A DNA stretch of 64,000 nt from Kappaphycus alvarezii. Taxonomy: Eukaryota; Rhodophyta; Florideophyceae; Gigartinales; Solieriaceae. Numbering within the stretch: the stretch's first letter is position 1; each line of letters opens with the position of its first letter. This document shows positions 10,540 through 20,976 of this stretch, one piece after another. Below the pieces are notes generated by a model. The model was not told the origin of the DNA. It worked only from the letters and a program-made list of their open reading frames with translations, and ran no database searches. Made by a program: the position numbers and the translations under genes. Location: contig NADL03000087.1 in the NCBI GenBank assembly GCA_002205965.3, positions 124,001-188,000 of the forward strand. The letters run 5' to 3'.

Positions 10540-11660
10540 TGTTCCGTTTTTTTGAATCATCCGATGTCGAAGAGCGTGTAAAAGACTAGGGCCTAGATGA
10601 AGGCTTCAAAAACGAATACAAAGACCCGAAAGCACCGTTCGAAAGAAAGGGATCGTTTTTGTTAAGACACGGAAAAATTTGCATACCAAAAGGCGTTTGA
10701 AGTCAAGTTGTTGCATGACTACAATTCGACTCCAAATACTGGACAATTGGGATTATCCAAAACAATCAACTGAATATCACAGAAGTTATACTGGAAAAAC
10801 CTACGTGCTGATGTCCTTCGGTACGTTCGTTCTTTTCACTGCCAAAGGGACAAATCATCTAATCAGAAACCCGCAGGTCATTTACAACCTCTTGATCCAC
10901 CGAAACACAAATGGATTCACATAACGATGGACTTTATTACACCCCTTCCAAGGTCAACTAAAGGAAACAATTGCATCTTAACTGTCGTTGACAGACTATC
11001 AAAGATGATCAGAATTATACCAAACAAGCCTAAAATAGATGGTCCCTCAACTGCCAGGTTGTTCAAGGATCATTTCTACAGAAAACACGGAATTACGACG
11101 AATACCATTTGGGATGGGGATTCTATTTTTATTAGCAAGTTTTGGAAGAGTCTGTTCCACCTTCTGGGTACCAAGATATCCCCTTCTTCAGCGAAACACC
11201 CACAAACAGATGGAAAATCTGAGATTATGAACAGAAATATCGAAGAAATGATTCGTTCTTTTGTAAGCTTCGACAATATTACTTGGTAGACTTCGATGTT
11301 ACTTACAACTCATCTATTAATGGCACTCAATATTCTCTCCGTTCTACCTCAATTATGGAATTCACCCTAGAACTGTCCCTTTAAACGTACACTCAGCGGA
11401 CAACCCTGCTGCAACACAGTTCCTCAGTAATATGCAAGAAGCACTCCAAAAAAGCCCAAGAACAAATCCAGAAATCAAATGAATCAATGGCATAGTATTT
11501 TAAAAGAAGTAGAGGACCATTTTCTTATAAAGTTGGTGACAAAGTCTGGTTGTCCACAAAAAACCTAGCTCTTGAAGATGGTGCAGGATCTCGAAAACTG
11601 AACCCAAAGTATTGTTGGCCATTCGAAATATCTGAGGATATAAACGGAGTTACGTACCGT
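10540..11660 (+). pseudogene. Chromovirus integrase (decayed)
   Basis: The core is an open stretch at 10927-11289: MDFITPLPRS with the first catalytic Asp, LTVVDRLSKM, a WDGDSIF segment at the second Asp position, and KHPQTDGKSEIMNR with the catalytic Glu. The zinc-binding N-terminus upstream (10560-10920) is badly frameshifted. After 11289, GYNPRTP-like and VGDKVWL-type sequence (11530-11560) matches the gypsy integrase C-terminus. Integrase inserts the cDNA into the genome; targeting is expected to be influenced by the chromodomain next to it. Confidence 0.8.
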
Positions 11661-11677
11661 TAGTTCTTTCCCAACCA

Positions 11678-11971
11678 ATGATCTATAGAGGAAGTCACAA
11701 TGATTTCCATGCTAGTCTCCTCAAGCCTTACTTTGAAGATAAGTTTGATCGAGAAACTCCGCCGCCACCACCTATACAGGTTCAAGATGGACAAGAAGAA
11801 TACGAGGTCGATAACATTCTCATTCACAAGAAACAACACGGAAAAACCAAATATCTCATTAAATGGAGAGGATATGCAGACCACGAGAAGTCATGGCTAT
11901 CAGAGAAGGATCTCAAACATTGTGAAGATCTGCTATACAGATACAAGAATCGGGGAGATTCTTCTTCGTAG
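11678..11971 (+). pseudogene. Chromodomain at the integrase C-terminus
   Basis: A 97-codon open frame. HASLLKPYFEDKF near residues 10-22 is the end of integrase. From about residue 38, YEVDNILIHKKQHGKT, YLIKWRGYADHEKSW and LSEKDLKHCEDLL form a complete chromodomain, including aromatic positions (Y, W, W) of the fold. Chromodomains of this type recognise modified histone tails and define the chromovirus clade. The stop at 11971 lies 10 bases before the 3' LTR, the normal arrangement. Confidence 0.9.
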
Positions 11972-11981
11972 TGGGCAGTGA

Positions 11982-12141
11982 TGTAAAGATTGTGCCCCCT
12001 ATATCCCCTCAAGTACACTGACAGTAACCCTCCAGTACCCGTTACCGATATTTACACTCTACCAAGACATCAGTGCAACTTGTGCACTGTACCCAGACAC
12101 CGGTGTAAAACAAAAGACCCATATCATCCCATGCCGAGCCA
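11982..12141 (+). repeat. Truncated 3' LTR of the chromovirus
   Basis: Starts TGTAAAGATTGTGCCCCC like the LTR at 150 and follows it to the equivalent of about position 310, including the GTGCA palindrome and the TATA-like region. Similarity stops at the junction with the next element, so about 350 bases of the LTR are missing. Confidence 0.8.
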
Positions 12142-13500
12142 CATACCCCATGGAGGATAGGCGGGAGATTCCAGCCTGGCTAGCATCCAAGAGGGGATAC
12201 TCGGTATTTGAACTAAAGGATGGATTCTACCAGGTCCAAATGCACCACTACTCGAAAGAATTCACAGCAGTACGCACAGTATCCGGCCTTTCTCAGCATA
12301 CTAGGCTTCCACAAGGAGCCAAGAACTCCCCTGAAACCTTCCAGCGTATTTTGAACGGTATTCGAGGTGATAGAAATAGAAAAGAAGTCTTAGCCTTCTT
12401 GAACGATACCAGTGTGGGAACAATGGGAGAGCCCGAACATCTAGAGGTCTTCGCAGATGTCTTGGATATGCTCCTGGCAGCATGTAACCGGTTGAAGTTG
12501 TCCAAATACCAGTTCAGTGTCCGGATTGCCGAAGTGCTAGGCCATCGTGTCGATAAAGAAACTGTCAAACCATCGCATAATAACATTGCGTTGATAAGAA
12601 ATCTTTTGGAGCAAGCTTCAGGAGACGAGTTGATGCGTTTCCTGAGTTTCATGAACATTTTCTGACTTCGTGGACCACTTCTCAGATACTACGGCTCCTC
12701 TATACGAGGTTCTGAAGGTCACGGGGTTCTCCAAGAAGAGCAAGCATAGGCAGCGCCTTGTTAGACCCGATTGGCATCAGCGTTGGGTCCCCCCGCAGCG
12801 GGCGGCCTGGAAACGGCTGGAAGACGAGTTAAAGCAACCCCGTGGTAATCGCGGCGCCAACGAGGGGCGCAGAGAAGAACATAATGAAGGACACGAATGC
12901 ATAAGGGCTGGGAGGAGTATTATTGCAGAAGGAAGGAACCGGAAAATGGATTCCGGTGCCATTCACGAGCAGAATTCTGCTCCAATAAAAACGAAACTAT
13001 GCCCACACGGAGCAAGAGTGTTTGGAAGTAGTCCACGCGTTAACCAACTGGAGGCACTGCTTGTATAGCGAGAAGTTTGCGGTGGTTTCAGACCATTTCT
13101 CCCTTACGTGGCTTTTGAACTTGAAGAACCAAACCCAAGGCTGGCCAGGTGGGTTCTGGAGATACAGCCCTAAGACTTCACCATCGATCACAAGGGTGGT
13201 CCGGAGTCGGTCGTTCCAGATAACCATAGTCGTTATGCCGTCCCCGAGCCGTTTTGCCAAAGATGATACGGAAAAATGGCAAAAATCATTCTCGACTTGG
13301 CCTGCGAAGTCGCCGAGACAAGACTGGTTTCCGCGATCGTCGAAGAAGGGGGCTATTCTGCGGAATCCTCTCAAGGAATGCCGAGTGACGCAGAAATAGG
13401 TCGTGAGCGGAGGAGAGAATTGTGAGATGTTCAGATATGGGCTTGTGAAAAAAGACATTCCTGGTTAATGATGTAGGCCTGCTCAGGTATAGTGGCCGAG
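12142..13500 (+). pseudogene. Gypsy element 2 reverse transcriptase and RNase H
   Basis: The open frame 12150-12665 holds the middle of a Ty3/gypsy RT: YSVFELKDGFYQVQMH with the first catalytic Asp, LPQGAKNSPETFQRIL, and AFLNDTSVGTMGEPEHL, where the usual DD pair is ND, so one catalytic Asp is replaced. The frame 12670-13068 continues into the connection region (TAPLYEVLK). RNase H follows with NWRHCLYSEKF and VVSDHFSLTWLLNLK (13037-13125). The element is truncated at its 5' side against the broken chromovirus LTR. Confidence 0.8.
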
Positions 13501-14668
13501 ATGAATTACCAATTGTCGTTCCTATGTCCTGGGTGAAGCAGGTACTCAGAATGGTACACGGATCACCGCTCATAGTTCATTGGGTTAAAGAAAACCATCG
13601 CAAGGCTGCTACCGAGATACTGGTGGAACGTACTAGCCAAAGGGCGGCTGAATACATCAGAACCTGCTACCCTGCACGGTTTCGGAGGACTACCAGCCAG
13701 GCAAACAAGCCTACTAGGAAGGCACACACTCAGATGGGAAGTTTCAAGTTGTAGCCTTTGATGTCCAGACGATCACTCCTCGCTCAAGTAAGGGTAACTT
13801 TAAGGTCCTCGCCATAGTAGATGTTTTCACACGATTTCTTAGAGCCCGAGCAGTTCCAGATGAGAAGGCGGACACAATCGCTACTGTGCTGATCGACGAG
13901 TGGACATCTATTTTCGGCCCGAAAGAATATCTTTTGTCTGAAGGAGGTCCCAGCCTAACTGGAGAGGTGATCAAAAAACTTCGATCGAGGATCGGGCGAA
14001 TGCAGACGTTCGCACTACATCTACAGGCAAAAGTCACCGTGGAACCGTGAAAAAGGACTCCGATCAGGGACGTGTCACAAAGAGAAGAGGATCGGAATGA
14101 CCATGTCACGCTCGCATGTTTCCGATATGACAAAAGCATATGCAGCTCGACGGGAATAACCCCGTGCAAAAAGATGTTCGGTATAGAAGCCTGTGAAGCT
14201 TGGGGGGAAGTTGAAACAGCCTTTATCCAAGTTGAACCAGACAATTTTGCGAAACGTTTGAGCCTATTACACAGACAGCTGCTACGGATAGGCAAGACGT
14301 TCAGAACGCGAGCAGAACAAAGGTACGATAAACTGGTGCACCCCAAGCAATTCGAGATTGGGGACTTCGTTCTCCTTCGGTCCGTTGAGCTCATAAAATC
14401 TGATGACAAAAAGATAGTCAAGCCTTGGATTGATCCCTATGTCGTTAAATATCGTCTTGGAGATGTAAGCTTCGTCCTAGAATCGGAAGTAGGAAATGAG
14501 GTGGCCCGAATCCACGCTAACCGGTTACGGAAAATAGTCGATGGAGTAGTCGAAAGCGGGGATTCATCCCATGGAGTATTCCCCGATACCCTCCGAAAGG
14601 TCGACAAGAAATCGGACGCAGAATGCCAAGGGAACAAGGAGACAGGAGATTTGGAGAGGTATTTCTAA
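13501..14668 (+). pseudogene. Gypsy element 2 integrase and C-terminal tail
   Basis: From about 13740 the reading FDVQTITPRSSKGN and VLAIVDVFTRFLRARAVP marks the integrase core with its first Asp; the segment WTSIFGPKEYLLSEGGPSLTGEV near 13900-13965 is the second catalytic region with the expected Asp changed (SEGG for SDxG). The open frame 14072-14668 (198 codons) contains ITPCKKMFG, RAEQRYDKLVHPKQFEIGDFVLLR and ARIHANRLRKI, the gypsy integrase C-terminus. It ends at 14668 with a long charged tail. Confidence 0.75.
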
Positions 14669-14709
14669 GTGAACCTGCAGTATATGCAGTGGTGTAGGAA
14701 GGGTTCACT
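14668..14709. repeat. Nested inverted repeat just after gypsy 2 pol
   Basis: AGTGAACC (14668-14675) and GGTTCACT (14702-14709) are perfect complements; between them CTGCAGTATATGCAG (14675-14689) forms an inner hairpin. It sits at the pol stop codon and could be a structured 3' element or chance. Confidence 0.4.
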
Positions 14710-15070
14710 TCTGCTGGGCCAGACTGTGATACCGGGCCAGACTGGACATTAACGCGAAGGACTTCTGGCATAAGATGCAAACATGCTTTTGTGGGGGATC
14801 ACTTGGCCCCGTAGCACTGGGACCGTGCCTCTTCAAATGCAGCGGGTCAATGTGCATCTTCAGGGGAGGATTTAGCCCGACATTTTGGTCGGGCAATGTG
14901 CACGTCCGTTTCTTCGCGCCACGATTCGTAGTGGTAATGGGTTGTTCGAGACAATCTACTCGATTGGAAGCTGCTGAACAACCCTGCCATTGGTAGCCTC
15001 GTCGTGCGCGGTGCGATGGAGACAATTGCACCTTCAAAATGTACCGCCGCGGGAACACACTATTGGCCAT
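14705..15070 (-). pseudogene. ORF with zinc-finger-like motif between two gypsy elements
   Basis: A 121-codon minus-strand frame, part of a ~370-base interval that belongs to neither gypsy 2 nor gypsy A. Near the C-terminus HVCILCQKSFALMSSLARYH has the C-x2-C-x12-H layout of a classical C2H2 finger, but the last His is missing. Further upstream, CTLPD with KMHIDPLHLKRH looks like a second, broken finger. Possible sources are the N-terminus of an R2-like element or a transposase-associated finger; I cannot choose. It is short and probably a remnant. Confidence 0.35.
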
Positions 15071-15853
15071 CCAGTAAGATGTTCTACCCCTATAAGTAGA
15101 TATTTGTTTCCGGAAGAGGTTTCCTTGAATGGGCCGGCAAAGTCAATTGAGAATGTTTCAAAAAGGCCGGAAACTGGAAAGCTTGGAGTTGTCTTATACT
15201 TTCGTATCGGAGTGAAGTTTTACATTTGTCGCAGCTTTTCACGAAATTGTAGACGTTCTTATGGATACTGGGCCACCATTATCTCTCCGGAATAAAAGTT
15301 TTGGTTGTTTCGAGATCCCAGTGCCCTAACTCATCATGAAAAGTCCTCAAGATCTTCAAAAGGGGCCACTAGTCGAGGACCGGCTTTTGTGTGTCGGAAG
15401 AGTTTCCCATTCCACAATTTAAAAGCCTTTTGGTTCCTGCGTACCCAATTTCTGTGTTCAAGATCAACCTTTCTCATTTCTAGTCCATCAAGGAATTTGA
15501 TCAGTCCGTGAATATTAGCTTCATACTCGTTATCGTTCGGCAACTGCAATCGGCAACTCCGACGATGGAAGCTTTTTCATTTGGACTCAGTAGATCCCTC
15601 AGCCGGGATAGGTAATCGGCAGGCTGATTATTGCGTCCGGGACTATACACATTTTCAAACAGATATTCTTCGAAAATGTCGAGCCATCGGGCCAAGCGGT
15701 GATGTACATTTCTTTTGGAATGCTGTCTTAAGTGCCTGGTGATCAGTTATCAAGACAAATTTCTCGAGTGATAAAAGGTATACGCAAACTTTTTCAGCGC
15801 GAAGAGACAGCTAGCGCTTCTTTTCGCAGACTGAGTATCTCCTTTCGCATCAT
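15059..15853 (-). pseudogene. Gypsy A integrase N-terminus and RNase H end (broken)
   Basis: Nearly identical at nucleotide level to 62443-63220 of gypsy B. Minus-strand pieces include GKLFRHTKAGPRLVAP, then the His/Cys zinc region and the beginning of the integrase core, which stops abruptly at about 15059. On the RNase H side, RHNQPADYLSRL-type sequence is seen at 15600-15660. Multiple small deletions relative to gypsy B break the frame. The rest of integrase is missing, so the copy is truncated here. Confidence 0.8.
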
Positions 15854-17000
15854 TCAGAGTTCGGCTTGCGAATTGAACAGGGTTAGTCTTCCGTTTTCAT
15901 CTTTTTGGGACAAAACGGCACCCAAAGACCGTTCTGAGGCATCTGTCTCCACAACGAATGGTCTCTTGAAATCTGGGTACATGAGAACTGGGGGGACACA
16001 TAGCTTATCTTTAAGCTCCTTAAATGCAGTTTCCATTTCCTTGTTCCAGTAAAATTTTCCGTTCTTCGTAGTGCTGGCATGTAACGGTGCTGCAGTCTTG
16101 GCGAAATCTTTGATAAATCTTCTGTAATATGAGGCCAGTCCTAAGAAGCTTCGGACCTCCGTCTTTGAAGCGGGCCTTGGTGCCAACTTTATTTTTTTCG
16201 TTTTCTCTGGATCCACTCTAATTCCCTCTTGGTCGACGATATGACCGAGTAATTGGATAGAAGTTTTCGCAAAGAAGCATTTGCTCAACTTAATTTTCAA
16301 GCTATACTCCGATATCCTCTCCACAACTGTCTTGACGTGCGAGATGTGCTGATCCAATGTTTCTGAGAATATGACGACATCATCGATATAGACTCTTGCG
16401 AATGGAAGTCCTTTCAAAACCTCGTTCATCATTCTTTGGAATGTAGCTGGTGCATTCATGAGACCAAAAGGCATCACTTCGAACCTGAACGTACCGGCTT
16501 TGCTGGTAAAGGTTGTTTTTTCCTTACATTTTTCATCCAATGGAATCTGCCAATAGCCAGTGTAAAGGTCAATTGAGGTGAAATATCTCCCGTCCTTCAG
16601 GTCCTCGAGGATCTCCTCCATGTTCGGAATCGGAAATCGATCGGGTATCATTCTCTGGTTCAGTTGTCGGTAATCGACGCAAAAACGCAGCTTTCCATCC
16701 TTTTTGGTGCGACCACAACTGGAAACGACCATGGGGATGAAACTGGTCGAATAATATCATTTTTCAGCATACTTGTAACATTTTCTGAGATAAATTGGTC
16801 ATATTTTGGCGGTTGACGTCTAGGCTTGTGGTAAATCGGTTGAGTGTCGGTAAGTTCGAACGAGTGAGTAACCGGTACACTTGCTTGTCTTAAATCTGAA
16901 ACGCTCCATGCAATTACTTCGGAAGATGTTAACATGTCGGATATTTTCAGTGAGGCGGGGGCGGGAAGGTGCTGCACTTTTCCTTGGATTTCTGCCATTT
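15854..17000 (-). pseudogene. Gypsy A reverse transcriptase and start of RNase H
   Basis: The frame 15854-16732 (292 codons) contains FCVDYRQLNQRMIPDRFPIP, SIDLYTGYWQIPL with the first Asp, FEVMPFGLMNAPATFQRMMN, the active site YIDDVVIFSETLDQH, LGHIVDQEGIRVDPEKT, RSFLGLASYYRRFIKDF and RNase H start VVETDASERSLGAVLSQ. The frame 16660-16998 gives the upstream approach (TQPIYHKPRRQPPKY). A frameshift at about 16660-16730 separates them. Catalytic residues are intact, and the match with gypsy B is close to complete, so both copies are young compared with their neighbours. Confidence 0.9.
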
Positions 17001-17385
17001 GGCGCCCTTTTTCTTCTTGATCCTCAACCTCAATATTGAAGGACCTCTTCCGTCGTTCACATCTTCATATGGAATTCGACATATTTTTATTTCTTTGCAA
17101 AGGTAATCTTCTTTCATGCTCCGAATTCTGTCCTTTGATTCGATATCATCTCAAAAAGAAACACATTCGGTTTCAAACTATCCTAGAATTCCAGTCGTCA
17201 TCTGTTTCAAACCCAGAATCATAATCGTCCCATGCCATGTTCATTACCCCCGAGGGTACCCTTTTCCACTTCCGAAAGTGTTAGTTGGTTCTGAATCTTC
17301 GCTGTCATAGCTAGAAGTGAAATCTTTACTGTCTGTTTCTTTTAAATCTTCAGAATGCGTGCTTTTGTCGAAATCCAGGGCACCT

Positions 17386-18192
17386 TCACGGTTCTGCCGT
17401 CAATATTAACTGAAACCATTTGGTTGCCCAAGTCAGTGCATGTACAAAGTTTTTATGGTAGGGCAGCCCAATGATAGCATCGAAAGGGAGATCAAGCATG
17501 ACAAGAAAGTCTACATCAACTTTAGAGTCCCCAAATAACACGGAAACCTTGTCAACAGTGCCCATGCATTTTGAGACGGTTCCATCCGCTACAGTTATTT
17601 TTCGAGTCGTTGGAGTAATTTCGAGACCTAGATCTGTCACCAAAGTTTCTGAAATGAGGTTTGGAACAGCACCCGAATCGAAGAGAGCTTGGGTTTTCAT
17701 ACCCAATACTTTGACTGGTACCAGCTTAAGACGTCTTGGTGCTGTCGAGGCCGATTGAAGAAACAGTTTCTTACCCTTAGCGGACTTATTAGACCTGATA
17801 ATTTTTTTGAGTTCTTTTCTCGCATCCTCTGCGTCGCCCCTCAAAAGTTGACCAAACGTTATCCCAGTTGGGGCCGATGCAAGCTCAGCCACCAAATTGT
17901 ACCTCTTCACATACTCTAGTACGTCCTTAGAGATACTCTTAACTTTCTTACTCTTTTTCGTCTTCTTGGCCGGAGTGACTCCCACTGGAACAACTTGATC
18001 AGACCTCTTGGTTCGAGGAGGTACAGGTGCTGGGATATGCTCCAGCATTCCATACTCTAGCCTAGGTTTCTTCGATAAAATGTTCCCTTCCCCATCCCTT
18101 TTTGTCACATTGACTTGACTAATCTCTTCAGCGATGGATACGTTACCGGCATCCGTCAACCTTTGATCCCTTCTATTTTGTAAGATTTTCAC
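17386..18192 (-). CDS. Gypsy A Gag-protease linker and aspartic protease
   Basis: A 268-codon open frame. The first ~90 residues are charged, with a Lys-rich patch (AKKTKKSKKVKS). A segment PTGITFGQLLRGDAEDARKE (about residues 107-126) is found before the protease in several Ty3/gypsy lineages. The protease shows ALFDSGAVPNLIS with the catalytic DSGA (about residues 170-182), a VADGTVSKCMGTV flap-like segment and FDAIIGLPY near the C-terminus. Protease releases the mature element proteins. The following 380 bases to the RT frame (17000-17385) are frameshifted linker. Confidence 0.85.
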   Translation of the reverse strand: MKILQNRRDQRLTDAGNVSIAEEISQVNVTKRDGEGNILSKKPRLEYGMLEHIPAPVPPRTKRSDQVVPVGVTPAKKTKKSKKVKSISKDVLEYVKRYNLVAELASAPTGITFGQLLRGDAEDARKELKKIIRSNKSAKGKKLFLQSASTAPRRLKLVPVKVLGMKTQALFDSGAVPNLISETLVTDLGLEITPTTRKITVADGTVSKCMGTVDKVSVLFGDSKVDVDFLVMLDLPFDAIIGLPYHKNFVHALTWATKWFQLILTAEP

Positions 18193-18720
18193 CTCTGGTC
18201 CTGACTCACTCCTTGCTTCCGATAAATTTGCTCTTCTGTTGTCTTTAGACCAGCAGTTACTTTCATGATGCCCATATCGACCGCACTTTCCACAACGAGT
18301 GTTTCTATGTGGATTATCAGGACACCTGTTTGCAAAGTGTCCAGGCTTGTGACAGTAAGAACAGACTTCTGCGGCCTTAGGGCCCCAGACTGGTTCTTCT
18401 TAATGGTAAGAGTAAGGCTTTCCAACTGCGAGGTTATCATGTCAAGTCGATTATCGAATCGGGTTTCCAACCTTTCTTCCAAGTTTTTGACATCACTCCT
18501 GACAGATTCCAATGCTGCTGCACTAGCAGACGCCTTTGCGCTCTGAGCGGGATGGGCATGGCAACATTGGTACCCGTATTCAATATATACTGCTTTCCAT
18601 CTGGCAAAGTTGAATCAAGGACAGTAGGGACCTGGACACCCGGGGTTTGGTGATGGCGGAATGTCGACAAAGTGGGTGCGCCTTTCGTATACTGAGGTCA
18701 GCTCATCACCCGGGAAGATT
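18189..18720 (-). pseudogene. Gypsy A Gag with coiled coil and two zinc knuckles
   Basis: The minus strand encodes a Gag C-terminal part. ESVRSDVKNLEERLETRF begins a heptad-like coiled coil in the frame 18189-18512. In the next frame, after one shift, CSYCHKPGHFANRC and CGKCGRYGHHESNC are two CCHC knuckles (about 18250-18365), followed by SKDNRRANLSEARSE leading to the protease frame. Upstream, 18437-18670 carries PTVLDSTLPDGKQYI. Similarity to Gag ends at about 18720, so the capsid part and 5' LTR are missing. Confidence 0.75.
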
Positions 18721-19278
18721 CATACGGTCATCCGCAGCATCAACATCTGTACTCTTAACTTGAGTTTCTGATAAACCCAGGCAATAGCCCCGACTGACTT
18801 AGATTTTGCAAAGGCGGCTAAAATGATTGATGCAAGGAGGAGGCATGGCTCTGCTGTCGCGGGTAAGGGATAGAACGCGAAAATTGATGAAAAGATGACA
18901 AAGTGGAAGGTGAAGTTGGGGCAGAGACAAGGGCTGCATGAGTTGCCGGTGACGTATTGGGAATTCACCCTGGCTGCGAATGAGAACACCGAGGGGATGG
19001 AGCATTGTGAGTAATTGGTTGCCTGGAAGTGCAGAGGAATAAGTCTTCTGTTGAAGCTAGAAGCTTGAGACGGAAGCGAACTGTGTCGGTTATTTTACTG
19101 GTTGAGATGGAGCTGAAGCGGTGTGTAAGGTTGCCGACGCGGTTTGGCTTGGATAAAGTGGTGCTTCGGAACTTTATATAGCCGGGACGAAGAGTTGAAA
19201 TAGGCTGCAAAATCTGTTGCCTTCAAAGACAGGAATTCTTGCAAAATGATGGCACAAAAAATAAATTAGAAGGACCCC
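18721..19278. other. Unassigned 560 bases between gypsy A and copia 2
   Basis: No recognisable element. The plus strand has a short open run (near 18800-19010) rich in Lys and Arg (AKMIDARRRHG), interrupted by stops. It could be a remnant of a gene or element; nothing identifies it. Confidence 0.3.
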
Positions 19279-19281
19279 TGA

Positions 19282-19558
19282 TATGAATATGACAGCTTGT
19301 CTACTCAAACTGGCATCCGTTCGTTACCTGTTTGATTAGGTATTTTCTATTTGATGCACTCTGACTAACTGAGTGTTTTTTGTTAATTTTACGCCCGCTT
19401 AATGATATGGTTTGGTAGTTATAAGGCTATTTAATCTTGGCTTTGTAGAGGTGAGGGAGAAAAACACATCTCGCAACTTTTGTGTACTCTTTTCTATGCA
19501 AAGGTATTCTCATTCGACGTGATCGACAAGTACTGTAATGCAACACAAACTATTCTTA
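19282..19558 (+). repeat. 5' LTR of copia element 2
   Basis: A 277-base segment repeated at 23982-24258 with the same length and more than 85% identity by eye; the pair brackets a copia coding region. Shared ends are TATGAATATGACAG and CTATTCTTA. The start may lie three bases earlier (TGATATG). It includes a short T-rich stretch and GAGGGAGAAAAACACATCTCGC, probably in R or U5. Confidence 0.85.
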
Positions 19559-20159
19559 TTATGGGTCCAGCGCTCCAATCTTGCCTGCCGTCAAGGCCAA
19601 AGTTCTCATGGCACGCTAAATCCCCTCCTTGAACAGATTGCAAAGAAGACCAGCAAAAATACCGTGAAGCAGCAAAACTCTAGCAGAAATTTCACAAACG
19701 CTCTCCCGGACTCGAACAGTAATAAGATTACTGCAGCATTACAGGCAGTTTGCCTAAAGTCTCGCTGTATGGACGCGCCAAGGACCTTTGCTCCGGAATT
19801 TCAGATGATGATCTGACTGAACATGGCGCTATAGACCTCATTGTAGGCAACGTATATCAGAAAGATGCACTTTCTGTTGTAAGTGAAGCCTATAGGGCTT
19901 TTACCAACTATGAACACTAGAAGGAGATCGGAGAGACGATGAATAATTTTAATCTAGATTCTCTGCTCAAGTGGCAAAATTCAATTCGATTGCAACGACA
20001 ACTAAGCTACCAGGTGTATAACTGCGCTAATGCTGCTATCCAACTCGTCCATTGATGACTCTCAACCAGTTTCTGTCATGGCATCTGCAGCTCTCTCTAA
20101 TGAGAACATGAATTCTTAGTCGACCAATGACTAATTTTAAGCACTATCACGTATGAATC

Positions 20160-20960
20160 GGTAGCTTCGGTGATCAAACAGTGTGGCAAGTCTTCACACT
20201 CAGGTTTAGACACAGAGCTTGAACCACTCAAAGCTAGTGCAGCCGTAACTAATCATTCTTTTGGTAATAACAGAGGAAACAACACCCGTTACAGAGGCCA
20301 ATCTCCACGATCAGATTTCATTGTAGTTTTTGTGGCAAATACGGCCACTGGAAACGTAATAATAACCCAATGGATCTCTTCATTATGTGAAATTGTTATG
20401 ATTCTGCTCAGGTTTCGAGCAACTTTCAACACCGTTCTGGAAACAATGGAACGACCTCTAACACGACACAAGGTCTACAAGATAATAAACCTAAGTCGAT
20501 CTCATTCAACAGGGTTCCTAGTAGGCTTTAGCAAAAGCCGTGTGCAAGACTGAGCTAGGACCATTAGTTGACGATGGAGCACTGTACTGGCTATTGGAAC
20601 TCGTTGGCTGAATTTATTGGCAACACATACAGTACATGTTAATCCGACACTTGGTGCCATACCTGAATCTCTAAATGGAACAAACCACTGGCAATACGGG
20701 ACCGGAGAACACGCCAGTCGTCAAGACGAATATTAGGATCTGTTATCCTCACTTATACGTCTGACAATGGTAATGCCATTCAAATCACCCACCTATTTTT
20801 AGATGGATCATCGCAGTGGGTCATAGGAAGAAATGTCACGCGAAAGGCCAACATCGAACACATTGGCAAGAATGCAATAGTATTCATTGCAGATGGACGA
20901 CGTGATTGCATATCCATGGTGGATCATAAGTTCTTAAGCTACATAGCTTTGCACAAGTTT
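20160..20960 (+). pseudogene. Copia 2 Gag zinc region and protease (decayed)
   Basis: From 20300 a shifted frame reads CSFCGKYGHWKRN, a zinc knuckle with the last Cys apparently lost. At 20555-20580 GPLVDDGALYW occupies the position of the aspartic protease active site, here with DDGA. FLDGSSQWVIGRNVTRKA at 20800-20850 is a protease C-terminal motif used in an aquatic copia lineage (GalEa-like; my identification from memory of the family is tentative). Many stops interrupt the region. Confidence 0.6.
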
Positions 20961-20976
20961 ACCCCTTCTCGTAACC

